NCBI GenBank assembly: GCA_013339895.1
Contig: JABACO010000013.1
Span: 8,820,963 to 8,884,962, forward strand
Direction of reading: 5' to 3'
Length of the DNA: 64,000 nucleotides
Source of the DNA: Ephydatia muelleri
Lineage: Eukaryota; Porifera; Demospongiae; Spongillida; Spongillidae
This document shows positions 24,141 through 34,829 of the stretch, piece by piece. Made by a program: the position numbers and the translations under genes. Positions within the stretch are counted from its first letter, which is position 1, and each line of letters starts with the position of its first letter. The notes under the pieces were generated by a model. The model did no database searches. It was not told the DNA's origin and worked only from the letters and a program-made list of their open reading frames with translations.

Positions 24141-24730
24141 AAGAACCTCACTCTCTCTCTCCACCTCCTCACTCCCTCTCCCCACCTCCTCACTCCCTCT
24201 TCCCACCTCCTCACTCCCTCTCACCACCCCTCCTCACTCCCTCTCTCCACCTCACCCTCCCACTTCCTCCTCCTTCTCCCCACCTCCTCACTCTCTCTCC
24301 TCCACCTCCTCACTCCCTCTCCCCCACCTCTCCTCACTCCCTCTCCCCACCTCCTCACTCCCTCTCCCCCCTCCTCACTCACTCTCCCCCCCCACCTCCT
24401 CACCTCCCTCTCCCACCACCTCCTCACTCCCTCTCCTCCACCTCCTCCAGCCTCCCTCTCTCCACTCCTACTCCACTCCTCCCTCCTCTCCCCCACCTCC
24501 TCACTCCCTCTCTCCCCTCACCCTCCAACCTCCTCACTCCCTCCCCCCCCCTCCTCACTCCCTCTCCCCACCTCCTCACTCCCTCTCCTCCACTCCTCAC
24601 TCTCCCTCTCCCCCACCTCCTCACTCCCTCTCTCCACTCCTCACTCCCTCTCCCCACCTCCTCACTCCCTCCCTCCACCTCCTCTCTCCCTCTCCACCTC
24701 CTCACTCCCACTTTCTCCTCCTCCCCAGCC
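24141..24730. repeat. CT-rich minisatellite (cacctcctcactccctctcc)
   Basis: Roughly 28 diverged copies of a 20-bp unit, CACCTCCTCACTCCCTCTCC. The very long Ser/Pro/Leu ORFs over it on the plus strand, and Gly/Glu/Arg ORFs on the minus strand, are artefacts. Confidence 0.95.
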
Positions 24731-24779
24731 TGGTAAACTCTTCTCCGTACACACCCCCAGAGACTCTGCCAGCAGGTGG

Positions 24780-25304
24780 CCCTGGGAATGCACTGAAGGC
24801 TTTGTGCACTGTGACCTGGCTGCAGCACGCATACTGGTGTCAGGAGGGGGCAAATGTAAGGCTCTCATGCCTCAATCAAGTCCCTTGTGCCTCCAAAATG
24901 AAAGTATAGAAACTATGAAAATCACAATGGAGAATGTCTATATTTGCGAAAAGTAGGGTATTTCATCATATCAGGACTGTACATGTACCTTGTTTCCTTG
25001 CTTTTTGCACCATCCAATTATCACTTTCTCAATAGAGAACATTTTCGATTTAGTCACCAACGTACATGTAAATGCATATTTTTGCAGGTGGCCAACTTGG
25101 GAGCATCATTGGAACACACAGGTGCCCAGGTCTAACGAGGCTCCAGCCATGTGTGGGAGGCACCAAAGTGGCGCAGGGGAGAAGCTACTCTGCTGTCAAA
25201 GACGTGTGGAGCTTTGGAAATTGTCATGTGCGAGATGTGGAACATGGGCCTGGACCCCCGGTGGGGGGCAGACTTCTCTGAGGAGTACAACACTGTCATC
25301 TAAT
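24780..25304 (+). pseudogene. Tyrosine-kinase-domain pseudogene
   Basis: The segment GFVHCDLAAARILVS (24801-24846) is a kinase catalytic loop: HCDLAAR-N is expected, and here the Arg-Asn positions read Ala-Arg. About 330 bp later come SYSAVKDVWSFG and, one base out of frame, IVMCEMWNMGLDPRWG then SEEYNTVI: subdomain IX and the following helix. The activation-loop DFG and APE regions are degraded or lost. The 1-base slip lies near 25223. The spacing suggests an intron-bearing copy. It overlaps the end of the CT minisatellite. It resembles animal cytoplasmic or receptor tyrosine kinases; the subfamily cannot be assigned. Confidence 0.6.
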
Positions 25305-25336
25305 TCTGATCCTAATCCATAAATGCCTGAAAAAAG

Positions 25337-25397
25337 GTAAGGTGTACCATATGTTTTCTTAAGCTGTACCTTACAAAAACATAAGGTACACCTTACG
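25337..25397. repeat. 61-bp palindrome (AAGGTGTACC)
   Basis: TAAGGTGTACCATATGTTTT is answered by AAAACATAAGGTACACCTTA around a short centre that itself reads GCTGTACCTTAC. Either a hairpin or a tiny MITE. Confidence 0.8.
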
Positions 25398-25399
25398 GT

Positions 25400-26106
25400 T
25401 GGCTCTTACTGTTCTGTGTATCATTATCCAACAGCAACAAAATTATTACTTCTTGTCTATGCTACAAAGTAGTGTGAAAAACAAAGCCACTGAATATCAC
25501 TGCACTATCAAGTTGTCACCAGTAGGTTTGAAAAACTATACGTTTGCGATAATAGATGCTCTTTCAATTACTAGCTTGAACGAACTTTGAATTGTCATAA
25601 CTCCGTTTTTAATACGTTACCTAGCTTGTGTAACCTATTTCAATTATTCTCTATAACTGTATATGTGCTTAATAAGTTAATTAGCTTAAATTAAATCCAG
25701 TAAAATCAAGATTGAATTTGCTGTGAACAATAGATGACCAGTGTAGGATACAAGCAAAATTATTATAATTATATTTCTGCTTTTTAAAAACTAAATCAAG
25801 TCCATAAAATTCAAGTGTAACCTAGGTCAAAGAGACAACAATTGAATGATAGTACTATCACAATATTAACCTTGAGAAGAGCAAAGCTTATATTACACGT
25901 AGAAATACATGTACACCAGAATGCGTGTCATAACAATGCATTTTTAAAACTGAACAACAGATGCAGCAGAGGTGAACCACAAAAGAAAGCAATCTGAGAA
26001 TCACATAAAACATGGAGCATCCTTTAGATGCCAAGTGTGCCCAAAGCCTGCTCCAGCTGCATTTTACTGCTTTTCATCGTGCGTGCAGTAATGGTCAACG
26101 ACGATT
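25400..26106. other. AT-rich spacer
   Basis: No gene recognised. Confidence 0.5.
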
Positions 26107-26508
26107 CCAAACCATTTGCCAGAGTGATGTTCAGTGATGCTTGTAAACCATTTGCCAGAGTGATGTTCAGTGGTGCTTGTAAACCATTTGCCAGAGTGAT
26201 GTTCAGTGGTGCTTGTAAACCATTTGCCAGAGTGATGTTCAGTGGTGCTTGTAAACCATTTGCCAGAGTGATGTTCAGTGGTGCTTGTAAACCATTTGCC
26301 AGAGTGATGTTCAGTGGTGCTTGTAAACCATTTGCCAGAGTGATGTTCAGTGGTGCTTGTAAACCATTTGCCAGAGTGATGTTCAGTGGTGCTTGTAAAC
26401 CATTTGCCAGAGTGATGTTCAGTGGTGCTTGTAAACCATTTGCCAGAGTGATGTTCAGTGGTGCTTGTAAACCATTTGCCAGAGTGATGTTCAGTGGTGC
26501 TTGTAAAC
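26107..26508. repeat. 36-bp tandem repeat, about 11 copies, open in frame on both strands
   Basis: Units start CCATTTGCCAGAGTGATG and end GGTGCTTGTAAA (36 bp, a multiple of three). They are almost identical; only the first copy differs (GATGCT). The plus frame (26028-26525) repeats ACKPFARVMFSG; the minus frame (26064-26528) repeats a TSTTEHHSGKWF-type unit. Without splice context or a conserved domain I treat it as a homogenised minisatellite. A repetitive secreted or coiled protein cannot be excluded. Confidence 0.92.
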
Positions 26509-26689
26509 GAAACTTTCAATATTGACAAGTGTCAACATTATTGTCCTGATTGTATGCATTGAAGAGCGACAAGGGCAGCAGGTTCATTTAATTCTCTTCT
26601 AGTTGTCCAATATCAGTATGCTTGTCTCATTTTGTGTTCATCACTTCAATCATGCAGTAATTTCTCCAAACGCTTCCTCCACACATCTA

Positions 26690-26930
26690 CACCTCCCCTT
26701 CCCTTCCACACATCTCCACCTCCCCACCCCTTTCATACCTCCCACCCTCTCAATACTCCCCACCCCCACCCCTTTCATGCCTCCCACCCTCTCAATACTC
26801 CCCACCCCCACCCCTTCATATATCCCACCCCACCCCACCCCTTCCATACATCCCCACCTCCCCATCTCCCATGCCCTCCATACATTCCCACCCACTAACA
26901 TCACCACCTCCCCCTTGATGATCATCCACA
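26690..26930. repeat. C-rich minisatellite
   Basis: Diverged units such as CCTCCCACCCTCTCAATACT and CCCCACCCCCACCCCTTC. Non-coding. Confidence 0.85.
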
Positions 26931-27770
26931 TGCAGGCATCCAGACCCCTCTCATGCCCCGCCCCCTCTTCTCAGGTGTGTTGGATTCCTTTCTCCTCCTA
27001 AAGCCAGGCCATGCTCCTGAAGATGCCCACCACTGTGAGGGACCCATGCCCCACCCCCTCATTGGGGGACCCCTGGGTGCTGAACTGCACCTGTGCCCAG
27101 ACCTACAGCTCACGTACATAACAATGATCCAGGACAGGACTACTAATGGAGTCGTGTCCTACCTGGAGACATGTGTAGAATCATTGGACAAAAAAAAGTG
27201 TGAAACTCAATATGGCCACCAGTGAAGCGACACGCACACCGATCGAGTTAACGCCTGCATTCAGTGTGGTGGTTGAGCTCCAACCACTGTCATTGCACAT
27301 TTTGGAATTTTCTGTGTACAATCACTATTTCAACCTAGTGGAGCAAGATATTGGCATGGCATGGTGGAACTCAGATACCCTGTGTATTGCGACCTGTTCA
27401 CATGCCACTGTGTTGCTGCACAGCTGATGTGTGCTTATGACCACATGATGACAAGGTGAGGTGGAAGGCACTCCCTATGCAGAGTTAGAGTCAACCATGA
27501 TCTAAAAACATAGTTATACATTTTTCAATTTAATTCTGGCAAAATCTCAAACAGTGTACCTAGAATAACCTGTACACTTATCACTGGTATATGCAAACTG
27601 GTGAGCAACTTGTTAATTGATTTGGGATTAGGGGAGGGGTGTACATCTTGAATGCAGTTACTAATTTTAATGCAAGCCAAGTGTGCTGTCATCTGTATGG
27701 TCATGTACATGTAGTTGTAAAGAATAGGTGGAGATTTTCAATCAAGTATCATTTCATTACAAGCTGTGAG
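26931..27770. other. No supported gene
   Basis: ORFs at 26953-27225 and 27200-27427 are not recognised. The first, rich in Pro/His/Cys, might be another scrap of the kinase pseudogene's exons, but no motif shows it. Confidence 0.35.
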
Positions 27771-27775
27771 TTTGT

Positions 27776-27900
27776 ATGTGTGTGTGAGTGTGTGTGTGTG
27801 TGTGTGCATGTGTACGTGCGTGTGTGTGTGCATGTGTGTGTGTGCATGTGTGTGTGCATGTGTGTGTGTGTGCATGTGTGTGTGTGCATGTGTGTGTGTC
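27776..27900. repeat. (TG)n microsatellite with CATG interruptions
   Basis: TGTGTG tracts broken at regular intervals by CATG. Confidence 0.95.
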
Positions 27901-28519
27901 TGGAGCAATCTGACAAACTACACTTCCTTATGACACATGTGACATGAGCATGTCATAAAGCTTCATCCGGGTGCTGGCCCCTCGATCGGCCATATCATAG
28001 TAGTTAACGTTATTAAAAACTATACTTATGTACATGTTGTATTCATTAATAATTTGCCGCCGCGCATGTCGATTTTGAAGCACTTCCAGAAATCGTATTG
28101 CCACCAAGTGCCGCAACCTCATTGGCTGTTTCAAGTGATGATGTCTCTTCAGCCAATATAGGTAAAATTACCATTGATTATTTAATGCCATTTATACCGC
28201 GTAACCGCGCCTACAGATTTGATTAGCAATGAACAACCATAGTTCTTCCAGTTGCCTGGCACAGGCAGGCATCAGTGACCTTGACAATATTTCTCCAAAA
28301 GCTTCCGCGCTTCGCGCCGGAGGTGGCACACCCCCTCCCGCACCCTCCTCCTGGCTGGGACCAGGCCCGGCGCACTCTGTCCAAAGTTGGTGCGGCCAAT
28401 TATTAAATATTAGTATGGGCGTGGCCCCATGCAAAGTGCGCGCGGGTTGAAGTTTTCTTTCGAAGCACATGCCCGGCCCGTGTTGATGAAATACATGTAA
28501 GATGCAAAAACAGAATCAT

Positions 28520-29300
28520 GACATATGTAACCGGACAATGCAAACATGGGTGTGGCAAAAGCAAATTAACTGATCAAGATTCAAGCTCTTTAAGTATTAG
28601 GGGACTTTGGGTATCATTATCAAGGATTGCCAAATGCTTTGTCCTATGCTGCGAACTGTTAAAAAATTCGTCTGCGATGTTCTCCAGCTTGATGGTGTCA
28701 GTGAGAGCTTTGTGAACGTGTAACACGCACCATTAGGTGATTTAATCTTACCTGGCTCATTGTGCTGCGTCGATAGCTTTTAATCCTACGGAGCGCGCTA
28801 AATGTATATACGTTCGGAAGTTGCATTTGTAGCGTCATCACTAGCAATTAGCTTCATTACTGTACAAACTTCAGACAGAAGTTGTTTTTGAGATGCTGCG
28901 GTGTTAAAGTGCAAGTGTACTTAATGATGTCCAAAATTGTCGGCGGAATTTGAACTGTTGAATAATTCCTTGCAAAAAATAGACAACTGATAGCGTAATA
29001 GCTGGATGGAGGTCATCTTTAATGACTTTATAAAATGTGCAGACAAACTCAAAATCTTTCTGGACTTCATCTTCCGTTCTTTAAATCCCTTCACGCAGAT
29101 GTGGTAGTATGATAAGTCCTTACCTTTGACCCATGTCTTAAACCATGCAATGCAATTAACCCTGAAACAATCGCAAGACAGGATTTTTTTTCTCCAAATG
29201 AACGCTTAGGGAACGTCAGGCCCATAGGGTGGTGCGGGATGTCGAGGATCTGAGGCAGATCATTTATTGAGAGCCCATAGTTGCACAGCAGGAAATTCAT
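28520..29300 (-). pseudogene. hAT-like (TTF/DUF4371 type) transposase remnant
   Basis: The segment read from 29300 downward gives INDLPQILDIPHHPMGLTFPKRSFGEKK. This is the N-terminal phrase (..D.P..P....FPKR.FG..) seen just before the TTF-type zinc finger of hAT-related proteins. After a frame slip, AWFKTWVKG with a GTAAGG donor follows (near 29122). Further down, 29060-28980 encodes EDEVQKDFEFVCTFYKVIKDD and 28712-28575 encodes TIKLENIADEFFNSSQH; both could be later exons of the same relic. No catalytic region recognised. Confidence 0.4.
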
Positions 29301-29572
29301 TCAATGGTTAAGTTAAGTACGACTATGAATTAATGTAATTATAATAATGCGAGACTAACACGTTCAAATAGTTATCAGTAGACGATCGATAATTACAATG
29401 GTTAAAGAATAAATGCACTATGGACATCAGACACGCCCACATATTAGACACGCCCATTTTGGGACCGAAAGTTGGTGCGGCCAAAGCCGCACCAACCGCA
29501 CCGTGTGCGCCGGGCCTGTGGGACCTGTCCTTTCAACACCCCCCTCACATATAGTCTCGTACCCAGACTACC

Positions 29573-29652
29573 GTATAGCGGGTAATTTTCGTGGGGTTCA
29601 ATTTTCGTGGTTTTCGTGGTATAAAACCACGAAATTTTAACCCCACGATTCG
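29573..29652. mobile_element. Hairpin MITE (TTTTCGTGGGGTT)
   Basis: ATTTTCGTGGGGTTCAATTT and CACGAAATTTTAACCCCACG fold onto each other around TTTTCGTGGTATAAAACCACG. Non-coding. Confidence 0.8.
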
Positions 29653-30079
29653 CAATTAGTTTGGTTCTTGTCACGCCCATAAACACATGTACGCTATACG
29701 TACGCGTATCGTTAGGACTCCAGCTGTTTTTTTTTTTTTTTTGTGAAAGACTAAAATCTAAAATGCAGTGTAACAACTTATATGCATGTGCTGAAACTTC
29801 CACCCAGACAGCTTGGCCACTTGTGTTCCGTGAACTCTGCACCTAATGTATTGTATATAAATGCATATTTCTGCAGTGTTGCACACTTAGGTTCTCTTCT
29901 AGAATAGCCCCCCCCCCCTCTTAACTGCATTGTAGAATTAAGTAGCACGTCAATTAACACTCTTTGATGCAATCAAAAGATATGCCGACACTCATCTCAA
30001 ATGTAGTCAATATACTTTTGGCAGGTATTCGTGAGTATATAAGGCGACTGTTTCAGTTAGTGCGTAGTGCTGTGTTCGA

Positions 30080-30938
30080 ATGGCTCAAGTGCAAGTGCCG
30101 CACTGGTTGGTAACATATAAGAGTGATGGAGCATCAACCGTTTATTGGTGTCAAAGGCATAAACTTCTATCAGACAGCAAGATCTGTCCTAAATGTGGTA
30201 GGGACATGCATCTGGTGAAGAGGAAGGATGTAACCCCTGAGGGTATGTGTTGGAGATGTCCAAGAAAAGGATGTAGAAAGGAGGTGTCTTTGCGATCAGG
30301 AACTTACTTTGAAGGTACAAATATACATGAGACTGTTGCATTGAATCATAGAGTCTAACACTTGCAGGAAGTAAGTTACCAATTGAAACTATATTACGGA
30401 TCTTGTATCTTTGGTCAACAAAGACGCCTTTGGGGAAAATGAAGGATGAAGTTGAAGTAAAGTTATAATAGCCAGTGGTTGTACAATTAAATTATACATC
30501 GTTCAGGTTTCATACCAGACTGCTGTATACTGGTACAACTTCGTACGTGATGTCTGTGCCCAATACTTCCTTGATCACCCAGCTGTCATAGGCAGGCAGG
30601 ATGTTGAAGTTGAGATTGATGAGAGTAAATTTGGGAGAAGAAAGTACAATAGAGGGAGACTGGTTGAAGGTCATTGGGTCTTTGGAGGAGTCGAAAGGAT
30701 CACAGGGGAGTGCTTCCTGGTTGAAGTGGAACATCGAGATGCTGCCACACTGCTACCTCTGAATCAGCAGTATATCCGTCCTGATAGTATCATTTACAGT
30801 GATGAATGGAAATCATACCACCAGATCTATGCTACTATAGGAATGACCCACATGACAGTGAACCACTCCCTCCACTTTGTGGATCCAGCCGTTCTCTCAT
30901 TATTATACTTTTGGTGCAACCTGTTATTTGGTTTATAA
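30080..30938 (+). pseudogene. Merlin-type (IS1595/ISXO2-like) transposase, 3'-truncated
   Basis: Three exons in consistent frame: 30080-30314 (ATG start), 30368-30456 and 30507-30938. Exon 1 has a zinc ribbon (CPKC, then CWRCPRKGC) and RSGTYFEG. Exon 2 has LPIETILRILYLWS. Exon 3 has VEIDESKFGRRKYNRGR then GHWVFGGVER (first Asp), YSDEWKSY (second Asp) and VNHSLHFVDP. That is the order of Merlin transposases, eukaryotic relatives of bacterial IS1595/IS1016. The protein should continue TG.HT..E..W, providing the Glu. Here VDPA runs into unrelated sequence and stops, so the third catalytic residue is absent. Splice sites are intact (GAAG|GTACAA, TTGCAG|GAAG, GAA|GTAAAG, TTCAG|GTTTC). Confidence 0.75.
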
Positions 30939-30944
30939 ACCTGA

Positions 30945-31640
30945 CATAATGTTTATAAACATAAGTTGTTATGAACAAATTAAAGTTGTGATACCACAGT
31001 TTATACAACTACACATAGCTTACAGCTGTTACGAGTTGTATAAAGTGTGGGTTCTCACTATCACAACTTTGTCCAACCTTGAGAAGCAAGGGAATTAAAA
31101 TGGCTGCTATACTTAAAACAGGTTTTCCCAGCCCAATGCATAAGAATCACACTAAAATATAGAGCACATTAATCCAGTAATGTCAAGAGTTACCTATTAA
31201 AAGAAAAAGGTGTAATTAGGAGTATGTTATTTTTTGCTACTCTATTTCTCATTGCATATTCATAACTTACTTTAACCCCTAATGCATACCAATAAAAATC
31301 TGGATTGTTTTTTGTTGCCAGGGCTAGCACCTATGATACAGAGCAAATATTGTGTAGAGACCCTATAGAAATCTCTTCTCAAAGTGCTAAAGGTCACTCA
31401 AAAAATTAATTATTCAAATGGTTGCATTTTATAAACCAAATAACTTGGGGTATACATATGTACAGCAATTAAGTGTAGTTTGAAAGGGAGAATGTATATG
31501 GAAAGTTGAGCAAGGATATGAGAAGGTGATGGTTTAAGTGTGGCCCTGTTTCCTGTGAAATGACCTGATAGTGGTGCTCGTGGTGCAGTTACGTGAACCA
31601 ACTTCAAGGGCTGTATGATAAGTTCAGTGTTAAGTACAAT
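30945..31640. other. No gene seen
   Basis: AT-rich spacer. The ORF at 31410-31607 is unsupported. Confidence 0.5.
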
Positions 31641-31644
31641 GCTA

Positions 31645-32454
31645 ATTTCTTACATTACTACTCACTGTCCCCCCTGTGGGAATCTGTATGTAGTTCTCCT
31701 TGGTAGTACTGAGCATCTGGTGAACTACTTTACTCATGAGTTGCATTTCCTGTTTTTTAACAGTACTGCAACAGTGTGAGTCATAGTCAATGGCTTTGTG
31801 TCGCTGATAATCTTGGCTGAATTGAATGTTTGATTGTTGGTGGTGGTGATACAGCTTTAATGTGCTCCACAATTTCTGCAGGTGTGTTTCCAGGATATGT
31901 CTTTGGTGCTTTGGGCCATCGATGATTGTAGGCAGGCATGCAACCCTGCATGTGGATAGAGTGGGCCTGACACACAGATATCTATCAGTCTATACCTTGC
32001 ATTCTTCAATACCCCATCTAAACCAGTCATATGGCGCCAGTGCACACTTGTATGGGCGTGATTCCTTTTATGCTTCAACTTTTCGCCTCAACGCCAAGTA
32101 GCACTTATTGCAGAAATTGGGGGGGGGGGGGGGGGGGGGGTGGATCTCAGGGCAATCTTTTTGTACATCCACATGAAAGGCGGACATCAGTTCCCCAGTG
32201 AAGCGTACGCATTTGTATGCATGTGGGTGGCATTCTAGCTCCGTGGAGACAGCCGCTTGCTTCCTCACTGTTTGCGAGCCTTTGTGCACCTTGTACCCAC
32301 AGAGCCTGCACAGGTCTTCTAATTTACACCCACACGTGTGGCTTGATTTATTCATGAATCTACACGCTGTATGTTGGGTTATGTCGGGCGCGTAGTAGCC
32401 TGTTGTATTCATAGCTTCACTAACCACACTTTGCTCTTTAGTTCTTACCATCAA
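31645..32454 (-). pseudogene. Second RAG1 N-terminus-like fragment, RING missing
   Basis: From 32454 downward the frame reads LEDLCRLCGYKVHKG, YKCVRFTGELMSAF, HVDVQKDCPEIHP, a proline run, then NFCNKCYLALRRK. This matches the RAG1 N-terminal zinc region (LCR.CG, IDVK.D...HP..FC..C...HR) and the fragment at 2829-3729. The proline run is poly-G DNA (32119-32140) wedged between HP and NFC. A downstream segment near 31930-31790 (KAPKTYPGNTPAEIVEHI) and a last one, MQLMSKVVHQML then YIQIPTGGT (31672-31746), fit the region that ends with the GG motif in RAG1. The RING between them was not found. Likely a degraded copy of the same element type. Confidence 0.55.
32119..32140. repeat. Poly-G tract inside the RAG1-N-like fragment
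   Basis: Twenty-two G. It adds about seven proline codons between a His-Pro and the CNKC zinc pair on the minus strand. Confidence 0.95.
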
Positions 32455-32991
32455 ACAAACGATTTATAAGGCAGGATACGGAGAAAGTTGACTATAAACA
32501 CGCTGTATCTTTTTACCGGGAAATAGATAGCTTGATGCGCACGTGTTACACTATTGTTCAACAAAATGCCTTTCTTTGCGCAACCGGAGTTTTAGCTTCG
32601 TAACTGTTTGTTTGATATCCTACCATCCTTGGATTCAGTTGCATTATTGATGTGTGTTTGCAGAAACTGCCTCCAAAGTTGTTACTATTATAATTAGCAG
32701 AGTTTTGTATATACCGTAAATATGGTACATTTGATCTAATTGCAAAACCTAGTTGCACGTACGTAACAGCTGCGAAGTGCTCCTATCGCTTCAGCGTGGG
32801 GGTTAACTATTTCGTGGGCAAAGCCAATTATTGCCGTACCACATGTAGTGCGAAATAAGCGTTGCGCGTTGCAGGGAAACCTAGTTTACAAACAACTTAG
32901 GCTAATACGCTAATATGTCCAGGAAACAACTTTCCAATGTATTGTCACTACAAAAGTGTTAACGGTTTAGATGAACAGAGTGGCTTTAGTA

Positions 32992-33823
32992 TAGACCTTA
33001 TTCGACCGCAATATGAATATATAAATGTCACGCGCTTGTAGCAATATTGACCAATTAAGTCACGTGACATCGACGAGAGAAATTCGTTTGTGCGACAGTT
33101 TTTGTTGTAAGTAAAGCTGTATTTTTTAGCTATGCCTTTATGTCATAAAAATGGTTGTAACCATTACAAAATTCCCAGTAGTCGATGTTGTTTGACTTTT
33201 GAACTCTGTTACGCGGGAAAAATTATTATAAATGGCGCACAAAGGCTTTGTGTAAGGCTACGTTGCTTCGTGTACACATTAGAGGTACTGTGTTACTGAA
33301 TTTGTACGTAGCGCACCATTACGCACTGGGAGATGTGTTTTTGCTGAATGGCCTGTAAGAACTTAGTGACTTATCGTTCAAACACTTAATTTAATATAGT
33401 ATGGTTTGTGTAAGGCTAGCTTCATTCCTTTAGACATGTATGTTTTTTAAACTCGCTCGGTGTATTCTACGACAGTTTCTGCACTGGGAGATTATGTTTT
33501 GAACCCTTCGTATACCCGTCTTCTGAATGAAATCGTCTGAATGAAATACACACAAATGTCGGGAAACGACACGTCAGGCCAACGAGCTGGAGGGGTTGTA
33601 GTCCCAAGCATCTTTTGGAGTCATGTACGGATCTGTTGTTATGCCTAGCATACCAAGTTTCTCATTATAGCGTGACTTCCCGACTGCATCAAGCTGCTTA
33701 AACGCATCCGATTGTTCAGCCATACTCAATAACGGCGACGCCTTTCTCAATAAACAATCGATCATGTCACATGCAAGTCACGCAATAATGTATTCATAAT
33801 TGCGGTCGAATAAGGTCTATAGC
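32992..33823. mobile_element. Nested 0.83-kb element with TIR AGACCTTATTCGACCGCAAT
   Basis: Perfect 20-bp inverted ends, AGACCTTATTCGACCGCAAT and ATTGCGGTCGAATAAGGTCT, flanked by TAT/ATA, so a TA or TATA target duplication is possible. The uninterrupted MITE copies give the empty site. It contains a small minus-strand ORF and a short plus-strand frame starting MPLCHKNGCNHYKIP (33133). Confidence 0.88.
33572..33723 (-). CDS. Small ORF of the nested element
   Basis: From the ATG at 33723: MAEQSDAFKQLDAVGKSRY, then EKLGMLGITTDPYMTPK and WDYNPSS. The pattern (F..LD..G..RY..KL...G...DPY..P...W) recalls a short domain I associate with transposon-linked proteins of sponges and cnidarians, but I cannot name a family with certainty. 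A stop follows at once, so it may be the N-terminal exon of a protein whose rest is missing. Confidence 0.35.
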
Positions 33824-33854
33824 GCAATATTGCTCTGTTGCCCGTGAAAGAAAC

Positions 33855-34550
33855 GGTTTTAGAATTTGAGCATACTTGTACTTGCCGCGGTCAGGTGAGT
33901 GATTACACGCATAATATAGACGAGCAACAACGGAAGTCAAGTACGTGAAAACAGATTGACTTTCTCCTCGCAATGATAGGAACGCCCGCCATATGCAATT
34001 ATACGGTTAATTGAAATATCTGCAATTTTGCTGACTATACGGTCTGGTCCCCAGACTAGACACTCACTAAATGTAAACCTAAAAGTAATAAAATCATAAA
34101 AGTTGTGTGTATAAGTGCATTGCTTTTTCTATCCGCTTTTGTATCCTATAGGTAAAGATTAGGTAGAAAAAACATCCCATTACCTGCGGAAGTAAAAGGA
34201 ACGGCCGTGTGTGTTTGGATGCATTCTCGCAGCATGTTTTTAAACATTTTGTTAGCACATTGTTGCATTTGAAGATGTTCAGCATGCGTTTATATTGGAA
34301 TTAAAGTACTATCTGTTTGTCACCGAAGGCTAACAGGAATGTTTATGTTTATCAAAGGTACTGAATAGGCGTATGTACACCTGACAGGACCAAGTATTCT
34401 CTGAACACAGCGAGGTTAGAAGTTAGAATAGGTCAAGAGGGCTCATTGACAGGAGGACGGTGGGAAAGTTTATGTACGTAATTGATGCAATGTTGGATAG
34501 AATCAGCTTTTTTGGAACAGGCTCTAAATTGTGAATGAATGGTGGGGAAG
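33855..34550. other. No gene seen
   Basis: AT-rich spacer. Confidence 0.5.
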
Positions 34551-34554
34551 CAAA

Positions 34555-34825
34555 TGTGAGGGGTGCAATTGTGAAAGGGCGGAGCTGAGTGCAATTATGA
34601 AAGGGTAGAGCTGAGTGCAATCATGAAAGGGCGGAGCTGAGTGCAATTATGAAAGGGTGGAGCTGAGTGCAATCATGAAAGGGTGGAGCTGAGTGCAATT
34701 GTGAATGGGTGGAGCTGAGTGCAATTAATGTGAAAGGGTGGAGCTGAGTGCAATTGTGAAAGGGTGGAGCTGAGTGCAATTAATGTGAAAGGTGGAGCTG
34801 AGTGCAATCATGAAAGGGGTGCAAT
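34555..34825. repeat. 26-bp minisatellite (GGTGGAGCTGAGTGCAATT)
   Basis: About ten diverged copies with the core GGTGGAGCTGAGTGCAATT plus a GAAAGG tail. It shares GTGGAGCTGA with the minisatellite at 36470-36690. Confidence 0.92.
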
Positions 34826-34829
34826 GTGT

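Larger units (their letters stand above)
32803..33852. mobile_element. MITE copy 2 (TTAACT..TTTCG.GGG family), split by a nested element
   Basis: The left part (AACTATTTCGTGGGCAAAGC to GAGTGGCTTTAGTATA) ends at 32992 and the right part (GCGCAATATTGCTCTGTTGC to GTGAAAGAAACG) resumes at about 33822. Relative to copies 1 and 3 the host MITE also lost about 8 bp (ACTTGTGG) at the insertion point. Confidence 0.85.

Noticed and set aside
23907-24956. 349- and 310-codon Ser/Pro/Leu ORFs
   Set aside because: They read through the CT minisatellite in two frames at once. Only the last part overlaps a recognisable kinase scrap.
26107-26508. CRISPR-like array (36-bp direct repeat)
   Set aside because: The repeats are contiguous with no spacers, and the genome is eukaryotic; it is a minisatellite.
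28280-29530. GTTGGTGCGGCC/GCCCGGCGCAC shared segments as element ends
   Set aside because: Related GC-rich words occur near 28290-28400 and 29470-29520, but no consistent inverted borders or target duplication could be drawn.
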